The notes beneath the pieces are model-generated. The model had not been told where the DNA came from and did no database searches. It saw nothing but the letters and a program-made list of their open reading frames with translations. Source: Bacteroidales bacterium (GTDB lineage Bacteria; Bacteroidota; Bacteroidia; Bacteroidales; WCHB1-69). From it: a stretch of 5,919 bases of DNA. The stretch is taken from assembly GCA_031272415.1 (NCBI GenBank), contig JAISTU010000098.1, positions 1-5,919 of the forward strand. Reading direction: 5' to 3'. Below, one piece after another: positions 1 through 5,859 of the stretch; the first letter of the stretch is position 1; the number at the start of each line of letters is the position of its first letter. Both the position numbers and the translations under genes were made by a program.

Positions 1-14
1 ACTCTACACTCTCC
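1..14. repeat. Two heptamer repeat units at the lipB 3' end
   Basis: The first 14 bases are one ACTCTAC unit followed by one ACTCTCC unit. The same 14-base string occurs exactly inside the array at 5554-5567, in the same orientation. On the lipB strand the units supply the last two codons and the TAG stop. The repeat reaches the window edge, so the array probably continues to the left and may be longer there. Confidence 0.75.
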
Positions 15-696
15 CAAGGCATATTTCCACAAAATGTTTATAAATTTGGGTTTGAATTTGGGCGGTATCTACGGGGTGGTTTAGTTCTTTTGCCAATGTT
101 GTAACTCCTTTATCTACAAAACCGCAAGGGTTGATGTAGGTAAAATATTTGAGGTCAGTATTGGCATTGAAAGCGAAGCCGTGCATGGTAACAAATCGAC
201 TCGCTTTGACTCCGATGGCACAAATTTTCCTTGCATCAGCCGTGTTAGGAGAGAGCCATACTCCTGTCGCACCGGATAGTCTATGTCCTTGAATACCATA
301 TAGTTGAAGTGTCTTTATCACCGCTTCTTCCAATGCAAAAATGTACCCTTTGAGCGACAATTGCAATACCTCCAAATCCAAAATAGGATAGCCTACTATT
401 TGTCCCGGACCGTGATAAGTTATATCTCCCCCGCGGTCAATGTGATGAAATGTAGCACCGATTTTATGTAGGAAGTCGCTGTTTATGAGCATATTACCTG
501 CATTTCCATTTTTTCCTAATGTATAAACATGAGGATGTTGGCAAACAATAAATAATTGTTCTGTGTCATCGGTTAAGGGTTGAAAATTTGCTTTTTGGGC
601 TACTTTTTTATCAAAAATGGCTTTTTGTTGCTCAAATGCTTGTGCATAATCCACCATTCCCCAATCAACGTATTGAATTTTTGTATTTTTGTTCAT
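4..696 (-). CDS. lipB: Octanoyltransferase LipB (lipoyl(octanoyl) transferase)
   Basis: This 230-residue protein is a complete LipB, which transfers the octanoyl group from octanoyl-acyl carrier protein to the lysine of lipoyl domains (pyruvate and 2-oxoglutarate dehydrogenase E2 subunits, GcvH) in the cytoplasm. What is seen: the family signature RGGDITYHGPGQ at residues 88-99; the LSGATGVW segment at about 140-147; RKICAIGVK with K157, matching the family's catalytic lysine; the MHGFAFN segment at 171-177; and INPCGF with C191, matching the cysteine that carries the acyl-thioester intermediate. Both catalytic residues are present, and the length is usual for the family. The ATG overlaps the lipA stop (ATGA), so translation is probably coupled to lipA. 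No Shine-Dalgarno sequence is visible, only a run of A. The C-terminus is odd: the last two codons (Arg-Val) and the TAG stop lie inside a 7-bp repeat at the window edge. The product call is very secure. Confidence 0.97.
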   Translation of the reverse strand: MNKNTKIQYVDWGMVDYAQAFEQQKAIFDKKVAQKANFQPLTDDTEQLFIVCQHPHVYTLGKNGNAGNMLINSDFLHKIGATFHHIDRGGDITYHGPGQIVGYPILDLEVLQLSLKGYIFALEEAVIKTLQLYGIQGHRLSGATGVWLSPNTADARKICAIGVKASRFVTMHGFAFNANTDLKYFTYINPCGFVDKGVTTLAKELNHPVDTAQIQTQIYKHFVEICLGRV

Positions 697-1553
697 TTTT
701 TTTGAATTTTTGAATGAATAAAACTTCTTTCAGCCATAAAAGAAGACCGAACTAAGGGCGCACTTTCTACACTGTCGAAACCCATTGCAAGGGCAGATTG
801 TTTAAAATTTTCAAATTGTTGAGGTGTGATATATTGCTGAACCTCAATATTTTGACGTGTAGGTTGCAAATATTGCCCAATAGTAACCATATTGCAGCCC
901 ACAGAGCGGAGGTCGTGCAGCGTTTGCAACACTTCGTCTTCCGTTTCCCCCAAACCGACCATCAATCCTGATTTTGTAATCAACCCTACTGCCCCCGCTT
1001 TGGCAATCACATCAAGGCTGTTTTCATATTTGGCACGACTGCGAATTTGCGAAGATAAACGCTTAACAGTTTCCACATTATGTCCAAAAATATCAGGTTT
1101 TGACGCAAAAACAATTTGTAAATTGGCATCTATATTGTCAAAATCGGGGGTCAAAACTTCCACTATCGTTTGAGGATTGCGTTTTTTGACCGCTAAAATT
1201 GTATTTGCCCAAAAAGTAGCCCCTTTGTCGGCTAAATCATCCCTGTCAACGGAGGTAATGACGCAATGTTTGAGTTTCATAATGGCAATACTTTCGGACA
1301 CTTTCTGCTGTTCGGACACATCCGGCGGCAGTGGTTTTCCGGTTGCGGTGGCACAAAATTTACATGCCCGCGTGCAAATATCTCCCAATATCATAAAAGT
1401 AGCCGTTCCCATGTTCCAACATTTGCACATATTGGGGCATTTCCCGCTACTGCAAATGGTATGCAAATGGTTAGTTTCCACTATTTTTTTAACTTCGGCA
1501 TAATTTTCGCCTCCTTCTAATTTAATTTTTAACCAATCGGGTTTTCTTTGCAT
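693..1553 (-). CDS. lipA: Lipoyl synthase LipA (radical SAM)
   Basis: This 286-residue protein is lipoyl synthase, which inserts sulfur at C6 and C8 of a protein-bound octanoyl chain using S-adenosylmethionine and two 4Fe-4S clusters. What is seen: the auxiliary-cluster cysteines C34, C39 and C45 (C-x4-C-x5-C), whose cluster is sacrificed as sulfur donor; the radical-SAM motif C60-TRA-C64-KF-C67; the GLMVGLGET segment at about 196-204; the IGQYLQPT segment at 225-232; and the C-terminal R269-S-S-F272, corresponding to the RSSY motif whose serine ligates the auxiliary cluster. Two motif positions are unusual: CPNMCKCW in place of the common CPNxxECW (K44 for Glu, plus an extra C43), and Phe for Tyr after RSS. 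All known ligands are kept, so I expect activity. The start lies 3 nt after the purL stop. The stop overlaps the lipB start by 4 nt and is preceded by eight A residues. LipB makes its substrate, which explains the pairing. Confidence 0.97.
   Translation of the reverse strand: MQRKPDWLKIKLEGGENYAEVKKIVETNHLHTICSSGKCPNMCKCWNMGTATFMILGDICTRACKFCATATGKPLPPDVSEQQKVSESIAIMKLKHCVITSVDRDDLADKGATFWANTILAVKKRNPQTIVEVLTPDFDNIDANLQIVFASKPDIFGHNVETVKRLSSQIRSRAKYENSLDVIAKAGAVGLITKSGLMVGLGETEDEVLQTLHDLRSVGCNMVTIGQYLQPTRQNIEVQQYITPQQFENFKQSALAMGFDSVESAPLVRSSFMAERSFIHSKIQKK
696..702 (-). other. A_AAA_AAA heptamer at the lipA/lipB junction (possible slippage site)
   Basis: On the minus strand lipA ends CAA AAA AAA TGA, so the last two sense codons before the stop form an A_AAA_AAA heptamer in the lipA reading frame, inside a run of eight A. 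lipB starts at the last A of that run and lies in the -1 frame. A -1 ribosomal slip, or the addition of one A by RNA polymerase, would bypass the lipA stop and continue directly into lipB in frame. Heptamers of this type are established slippery sequences in bacteria. No downstream stimulatory stem or upstream Shine-Dalgarno-like stimulator is obvious, and an A-rich start region is common in this kind of genome, so function is only a possibility. Confidence 0.25.
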
Positions 1554-1556
1554 AAT

Positions 1557-4500
1557 TTATTCTTTTTCAGGCTTTTCGGTAGATTGTTTACTCGTTTTTT
1601 TAATCCATTTGAAAGCATTGATAAAGGCTTCTATCCAAGGGGAAACCTCATCATTACGCTCGGCAGGATAATGCGCCCATTGCCAACTATAAACTGCCCT
1701 TTCTAAATGGGGCATAATGGCAAGGTGGCGTCCGTCATGACTGCAAATTGCCGCCGCATTGTACGCAGACCCGTTAGGATTGCCCGGATAGCCTGAATAA
1801 CTGTACTTTACAGGAATATGATATGCCGACTCTGCCTCCGGTAAATCAAATTTCCCTTCTCCATGTGCTACCCATATTCCCAAACGACTGCCAGCCAATG
1901 AAGACAACATAATAGATTGATTTTCAAGTATATCTACATTTAAAAAGGCAGATTCAAATTTATGAGAATCATTGAGCAACATTTTGGGCTGTATTTGATG
2001 TTCGGGATAAATCAATCCCAATTCCACCATCAATTGGCAACCATTGCAAACACCGAGACTGAGTGTATCCGTGCGGGCAAAAAAGCGTTCTAATGTATTC
2101 TTAGCCTGTTGATTAAACATAAACACACTTGCCCAGCCTTTTGCCGAGCCTAAAACATCCGAATGCGAAAAACCGCCCGGAAAAACAACCATTTGAACAT
2201 CATCCAATGTCTCGCTCCCGTTCATAATATCGCTCACATGCACATCTCTAACCACAAATCCTGCCGCAAACAAAGATTCCGCCATTTCGCGGTCTCCATT
2301 GGTGCCTTTTTCACGTATCAATGCCGCTATAATGTTGTGCCTGAGGGCAATAGGAAGTTTATAATCACTCAATTGACCTTTAAATTGACGCGGAAAACGG
2401 AAGACAAGTTCTTGATTTTTAAAATTATCATACCGCTCGGTCGCTTTTTCTTTGCCACTTTGCAAAATATCCAACTGATAAGACGGCTCATACCACGCAT
2501 CTCGCAATTTATCAATATCAAATGAAAATTGTTGCTCATCTTTTCTTAAATACAAAGTTTGATGATGACTGTCGCCGTTAATTGTCGCAATATCAATATA
2601 ATGCACATTGTATGTGTCCAAAATCGTTTCCGCCAAACTATCATCTTTGACCTGAATTAAAAGTGCCGATTTTTCTGAAAACAGCACTTTTTCCAACGAT
2701 TTTTCGGGAAATGCAGATAAATTTACATCCAAACTGATTCTATTATCCGCAAAAGTCATTTCCAAAAGGGCGGTAATCATGCCTCCTGCCGAAATATCAT
2801 GCCCTGACAAAATCATATCTTTTTGTATCATTTTTTGAACGGCAGCAAATACATTGGCAAAATATGGTGCATTTTTGATAGTCGGTGCAACATCGCCTAA
2901 CATGCTGATAGTCTGTGCATAAGCGCTGCCCCCAAGATGAAAATTATCGCATGACAAATCAATATACAATATTTTTGTATAATGTTTCAATTGCAACACA
3001 GGCGATACCGTTTTGCGGATATTTGCAACCTCAGCCACCGCCGAAACAATTAAAGTGCCCGGAGAAAGTACCTTTTGACCATCGGGATATTTTTGGGTCA
3101 TAGAAAGGGAGTCTTTGCCGGTAGGAATGTTGATACCCAATTGAATAGCAAATTCGGAGGCGGCTTTTACTGCCTCGTATAATCTTGCACTTTCGCCCTC
3201 ATTATTACACGCCCACATCCAATTGGCACTCAAAGAAACTGACGGCAAACCGCCCTCAATCGGTGCCCAAATAATATTGGAAAGTGATTCTGCTATGGAC
3301 ATTACAGAGCCGGCAGCAGCATCAATTAAGCCTATGGCAGGTGCATGACCAATCGAAGTGGCTATCCCCTTTTCACCCAAAAAGTCCAAAGCCACAACTC
3401 CAACATCATTGAGTGGCAATTGTAAAACTCCGCAACATTGTTGATGTGCGACTTTGCCCGTAATGGAACGGTCTACTTTGTTGGTTAGCCAATCTTTGCA
3501 ACCGACAGATTCTAATTTTAATACATTTATAATTTGTTCTTCTAAGGTTTTTTGCGATATTTTAACTTCCTCAAAATCAATCTTTTGTGTAGTATCATAA
3601 ATTACTGTTTTGGGAGGATTGCCAAACATATCTTCCAATTTTAAATTAATGGGTGTGCTGTCTTTGTCTTTGAAAATCAATTGATGAGTACCTGTTACCT
3701 TTCCTACTACATACATAGGAGCATTTTCGCGACGAGCAATCATTTCCAAAAGTGGCAAATCTTTTTCTTTGACAATCAAACCCATCCTTTCTTGTGATTC
3801 ATTGCCAATAATTTCTTTTGCAGATAAAGTTTTATCCCCGATAGGCAATTTTTGAATATCAATTTCGCCTCCGGTAGCCTCCAAAAGTTCGGATAAACAG
3901 TTCAAATGACCGCCCGCACCGTGGTCGTGTATGGAAATAATCGGATTTTTTGATATTTCTGTCAAACTTCTAATTACATTGAAAACTCTTTTTTGCATTT
4001 CAGGATTAGACCTTTGCACAGCATTGAGTTCAATGGAGGACGCAAATTCTCCTGTTGCCACCGAAGACACCGCACCGCCGCCCATGCCAATACGGTAATT
4101 ATCACCTCCTAAAACAACCACTACATCTCCTTTGGATGGCTCTTTTTTAAACGCATGCAATTTATTGGCATATCCAATGCCCCCTGCCAACATAATTACC
4201 TTATCATAACCGTAATTGTGCCCATTTTCTTGATGTTCAAAGGTGAGCAATGAGCCACAAATCAAAGGCTGTCCGAATTTATTGCCAAAATCGCTGGCAC
4301 CGTTAGAGGCTTTTATCAATATTTTTTCGGGCGATTGATACAGCCAAGGACGTTCTTTAAAATAATTTTGCCATTCACAAGCGGGATTTAAACGCGGATA
4401 GGAAGTCATATAAACGGCTGTCCCCGCCATCGGAATGCTACCTATACCGCCTGCCATACGGTCTCTGATTTCACCCCCGGAGCCGGTCGCTGCCCCATTG

Positions 4501-5300
4501 AAAGGCTCAACAGTTGTCGGAAAATTATGTGTTTCCGCCTTCAAAGAAATCACCGTGTCCATCTCTTTGGGGTAAAAAGCAGAAGGTCTATCGGCATACA
4601 AAGGCGCCAATTGCAAAGTCGTATCGCCCTCCACAAATGCTACATTATCTTTATATGCCGACACTAAACGGTTAGGATTTGCCTTTGAGGTTTGCTTTAT
4701 CATGTCAAAAAGCGACTTCTCGCAAGGCACACCATCAATAATAAATTGTCCATTGAATATTTTATGACGACAATGCTCGGAATTGACCTGCGAAAACCCA
4801 AATATTTCAGAATCAGTCAATTCTCTGCCCAATTGGGTAGATAAATTTTCTAAATAAGATATTTCATCTTTGCTCAATGCCAAGCCTTCTTCCTTTGTAT
4901 ATGTCTCAATATCAGAGATATACTGCACCGGTTGGGCTTGCATATTTTGTTCAAAAATATTTTGTTGCAAATCTGTATAAACCTCTTCCAACATGGGGTC
5001 ATATTGCAAAAGGGCTTGTTTTTTTGCCTCTTCTATGGGCAAATCGGGGCAAATAATTCTAAAAACTTCAATACGTAAAATATCCGTTAATCCGATGTTG
5101 TGCGTAATTTCTACAGCATTTGTACTCCAAGGAGTAACCATTTCATGTCGCGGACCGATAAAAATTCCTTGTAAACTCTTTTCAGTCCGATAGTCTGCAT
5201 TTGAGAACAACCAAATTAACTTTTTAACATCTTCATTTGAAAATGTCTTTTTGCTTTCAACAGCATAAATTTCTGCATTTTTTGAAAAAAAAGTAAGCAT
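1557..5300 (-). CDS. purL: Phosphoribosylformylglycinamidine synthase, large single-chain type
   Basis: This is FGAM synthetase, which converts FGAR, glutamine and ATP to FGAM, glutamate, ADP and phosphate in the fourth step of de novo purine synthesis. At 1247 residues it is the long single-chain form, close to the roughly 1300-residue E. coli enzyme, rather than the split PurS/PurQ/PurL type. Domains seen in order: a PurS-like N-terminus (about 1-140); a linker with GFSQVNSEHCRH (168-179); a first synthetase half with KAETHNFP (254-261), GAATGSGGEIRD (269-280) and HDHGAGGH (458-465); a second, homologous half with PTGKDSLSM (726-734) and HDISAGG (834-840); and a class-I glutamine amidotransferase domain (about 985-1240). 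The glutaminase triad is present as C1085 in LGVCNGCQ with H1198 and E1200 in MPHLER. The tail is Lys/Glu-rich. The ATG at 5298-5300 is chosen because the conserved FFSKNAEIYAVE-type start follows at once. It is first in the apparent operon, 3 nt before lipA. Confidence 0.98.
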   Translation of the reverse strand: MLTFFSKNAEIYAVESKKTFSNEDVKKLIWLFSNADYRTEKSLQGIFIGPRHEMVTPWSTNAVEITHNIGLTDILRIEVFRIICPDLPIEEAKKQALLQYDPMLEEVYTDLQQNIFEQNMQAQPVQYISDIETYTKEEGLALSKDEISYLENLSTQLGRELTDSEIFGFSQVNSEHCRHKIFNGQFIIDGVPCEKSLFDMIKQTSKANPNRLVSAYKDNVAFVEGDTTLQLAPLYADRPSAFYPKEMDTVISLKAETHNFPTTVEPFNGAATGSGGEIRDRMAGGIGSIPMAGTAVYMTSYPRLNPACEWQNYFKERPWLYQSPEKILIKASNGASDFGNKFGQPLICGSLLTFEHQENGHNYGYDKVIMLAGGIGYANKLHAFKKEPSKGDVVVVLGGDNYRIGMGGGAVSSVATGEFASSIELNAVQRSNPEMQKRVFNVIRSLTEISKNPIISIHDHGAGGHLNCLSELLEATGGEIDIQKLPIGDKTLSAKEIIGNESQERMGLIVKEKDLPLLEMIARRENAPMYVVGKVTGTHQLIFKDKDSTPINLKLEDMFGNPPKTVIYDTTQKIDFEEVKISQKTLEEQIINVLKLESVGCKDWLTNKVDRSITGKVAHQQCCGVLQLPLNDVGVVALDFLGEKGIATSIGHAPAIGLIDAAAGSVMSIAESLSNIIWAPIEGGLPSVSLSANWMWACNNEGESARLYEAVKAASEFAIQLGINIPTGKDSLSMTQKYPDGQKVLSPGTLIVSAVAEVANIRKTVSPVLQLKHYTKILYIDLSCDNFHLGGSAYAQTISMLGDVAPTIKNAPYFANVFAAVQKMIQKDMILSGHDISAGGMITALLEMTFADNRISLDVNLSAFPEKSLEKVLFSEKSALLIQVKDDSLAETILDTYNVHYIDIATINGDSHHQTLYLRKDEQQFSFDIDKLRDAWYEPSYQLDILQSGKEKATERYDNFKNQELVFRFPRQFKGQLSDYKLPIALRHNIIAALIREKGTNGDREMAESLFAAGFVVRDVHVSDIMNGSETLDDVQMVVFPGGFSHSDVLGSAKGWASVFMFNQQAKNTLERFFARTDTLSLGVCNGCQLMVELGLIYPEHQIQPKMLLNDSHKFESAFLNVDILENQSIMLSSLAGSRLGIWVAHGEGKFDLPEAESAYHIPVKYSYSGYPGNPNGSAYNAAAICSHDGRHLAIMPHLERAVYSWQWAHYPAERNDEVSPWIEAFINAFKWIKKTSKQSTEKPEKE

Positions 5301-5326
5301 TCTGAATGATTTTATTAAATGTTCTA

Positions 5327-5334
5327 CAAAAATA
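5327..5334 (-). promoter_or_regulatory. Putative Bacteroidota-type -7 element for purL-lipA-lipB
   Basis: On the minus strand these bases read TATTTTTG, an exact match to the TAnnTTTG -7 consensus of Bacteroidota primary-sigma promoters. It lies 26 nt before the purL ATG, so the leader would be only about 20 nt. No convincing TTTG -33 element is found at the usual spacing upstream, and in such AT-rich DNA an eight-base match can arise by chance. Position and orientation are right for driving the whole three-gene cluster. No known purine riboswitch or obvious operator is visible in the leader. Confidence 0.5.
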
Positions 5335-5419
5335 CATATTTTTTTGGATTATTCCGCATTTTTAAGAAAAAAAAGTGATTTTTTTTAATTGAGAATGGAG
5401 AATTATTTTTTTTGCATTA

Positions 5420-5510
5420 TCTGAACTTTGATTTTGAATGATTAACATGATTTGTGTGATTATCTAAAATCAAAATAATCACATCAATCATACGAAAATC
5501 ATAGTTCAGA
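5420..5510. repeat. Large imperfect inverted repeat (long hairpin, MITE-like or dispersed palindrome)
   Basis: The two ends are complementary: an outer stem of 8 bp (5420-5427 with 5503-5510, TCTGAACT/AGTTCAGA); one mismatch; 7 bp (5429-5435 with 5495-5501); a small internal loop; 6 bp (5438-5443 with 5486-5491); an asymmetric bulge (5444-5454 against 5484-5485); then 9 bp (5455-5463 with 5475-5483) closed by an 11-nt loop. About 30 base pairs form in total. It lies upstream of purL and could act as a transcription barrier between purL and whatever lies to the right. It has no U-tract typical of a simple intrinsic terminator, so a non-coding mobile or dispersed repeat is the better guess. Confidence 0.7.
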
Positions 5511-5518
5511 CAATATAA

Positions 5519-5546
5519 GTAAAGACGTTGCACGCAACGTCTCTAC
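5519..5546. repeat. Near-perfect 28-base palindrome (13-bp arms)
   Basis: The left arm GTAAAGACGTTGC (5519-5531) and right arm GCAACGTCTCTAC (5534-5546) are inverted copies with 12 of 13 positions matching, separated by AC. The core AGACGTTGC/GCAACGTCT is GC-richer than its surroundings. From memory, palindromes with this core (GTAGAGACGTTGC...) are dispersed in many copies in some cyanobacterial and Bacteroidota genomes, so this looks like one member of such a family. Its right arm runs directly into the heptamer array and shares the bases CTCTAC with it. Confidence 0.75.
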
Positions 5547-5593
5547 ACTCTACACTCTACACTCTCCACTCTCCACTCTCCACTCTACACTCT
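5541..5593. repeat. Heptanucleotide tandem array, CTCTACA/CTCTCCA
   Basis: Seven head-to-tail 7-bp units are followed by a partial CTCT: three CTCTACA, three CTCTCCA and one CTCTACA. The only variation is A or C at position five of the unit, arranged in blocks, which suggests growth by slippage or unequal exchange. The array abuts the palindrome at 5519-5546. Seven is not a multiple of three, so the repeat would shift frame if placed in a gene. It is non-coding here. Confidence 0.9.
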
Positions 5594-5621
5594 GTAATAA
5601 AATCAAAATTCAGACAAGTTT

Positions 5622-5708
5622 TATAAAATATTGATTATCAATTAAATAACTCAAAAAAAATGCACCTCAAAAACATCGCAAAAAATCGTATAAAATATTG
5701 ATTATCAA
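5622..5708. repeat. Exact 20-bp direct repeat, two copies 67 bp apart
   Basis: The same 20-base sequence, beginning TATAAAATATTG and ending ATTATCAA, is found at 5622-5641 and at 5689-5708. Its right half holds the palindrome TTGATTATCAA, centred at 5636 and 5703. Related palindromes appear at 5801-5811 (CTGATTATCAG) and, less well kept, at 5877-5887 (TTGAGTATCAA). The repeat could be a protein-binding site, a pair of duplication scars or part of a dispersed repeat. A 20-base identity is unlikely to be chance even in AT-rich DNA. Confidence 0.7.
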
Positions 5709-5751
5709 ATTTTTATGTTATTTTTTTCAAAAAAATATTTTTTGCATATTT

Positions 5752-5785
5752 AGACCCCAAATTTGTCGCTTTTTTTTGGTGGTCT
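5752..5785. repeat. Bulged hairpin in intergenic DNA
   Basis: AGACCCCAAA (5752-5761) pairs with TTTGGTGGTCT (5775-5785), giving ten base pairs with one bulged T at 5780 and a 13-nt loop. Neither side is followed by a clean T-run in the right orientation, so it does not look like a standard intrinsic terminator. It could be a structured RNA segment or part of a mobile-element end. Confidence 0.4.
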
Positions 5786-5794
5786 TTGGCTTGT

Positions 5795-5817
5795 AACTTC
5801 CTGATTATCAGTGAGTT
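5795..5817. repeat. 23-base imperfect palindrome
   Basis: AACT-TC-CTGAT-T-ATCAG-TG-AGTT is symmetric about position 5806: 4 outer pairs, a wobble and a mismatch, then 5 inner pairs with a single central base. The symmetry fits a dimeric regulator site or an insertion-related sequence better than a terminator, since the loop is too tight and no T-tract follows. It is the third member of the TGATTATCA motif series in this region. Confidence 0.45.
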
Positions 5818-5819
5818 TG

Positions 5820-5859
5820 AAAAAATGGGACATTTTTTCTTGAAAATGGGACATTTTTT
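5820..5859. repeat. Two AAAATGGGACATTTTTT boxes spaced 21 bp
   Basis: The 17-base string AAAATGGGACATTTTTT occurs at 5822-5838 and 5843-5859. Each copy is itself a small palindrome around GGA (AAAATG-GGA-CATTTT), with centres at 5829 and 5850, exactly 21 bp or about two helical turns apart. Such same-face spacing is typical of repressor or transposase binding sites. IS21-family elements carry several such internal repeats near each end, so these may mark the left end of an insertion sequence that continues beyond the window, or an operator for a rightward gene. Confidence 0.55.

Larger units (their letters stand above)
5495..5618. repeat. Imperfect direct repeat bracketing the palindrome and heptamer array
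   Basis: The 20 bases at 5495-5514, which are the outer right arm of the long hairpin, recur at 5599-5618 with 17 of 20 positions identical. Both share AAAATCA and TTCAGACAA. Between the copies lie the 28-base palindrome and the heptamer array. The arrangement suggests either that those elements entered a pre-existing hairpin-type repeat or that the second copy is the remnant of another hairpin element. Confidence 0.6.

Noticed and set aside
892..1520. Overlapping rightward open frames of 84-108 codons opposite lipA
   Set aside because: They lie antisense to a strongly conserved LipA, contain no recognisable motif, and are explained as mirror frames of the real gene.
2163..3103. Rightward open frames of 62 and 120 codons opposite purL
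   Set aside because: Both fall inside purL on the other strand, and their translations show no domain or plausible start context.
4993..5193. Rightward 66-codon frame opposite the purL N-terminus
   Set aside because: It is a shadow of the conserved PurL N-terminal region, with no independent support.
5283..5292. Run of eight T in purL codons 3-6 as a frameshift or phase-variation site
   Set aside because: The reading frame is intact and matches the family start. Homopolymers of this length are common in this AT-rich DNA, and no alternative product is favoured.
5301..5326. Purine riboswitch in the purL leader
   Set aside because: The inferred leader is only about 20-30 nt and lacks the conserved junction and loop sequences of purine or related riboswitches.
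5420..5510. Long hairpin as an intrinsic terminator
   Set aside because: The stem is AT-rich and interrupted, and no T-tract follows immediately on either strand. Termination is possible but not supported.
5541..5593. Heptamer array as a CRISPR array
   Set aside because: The units are 7 bp and contiguous, with no spacers, so this is a simple tandem repeat.
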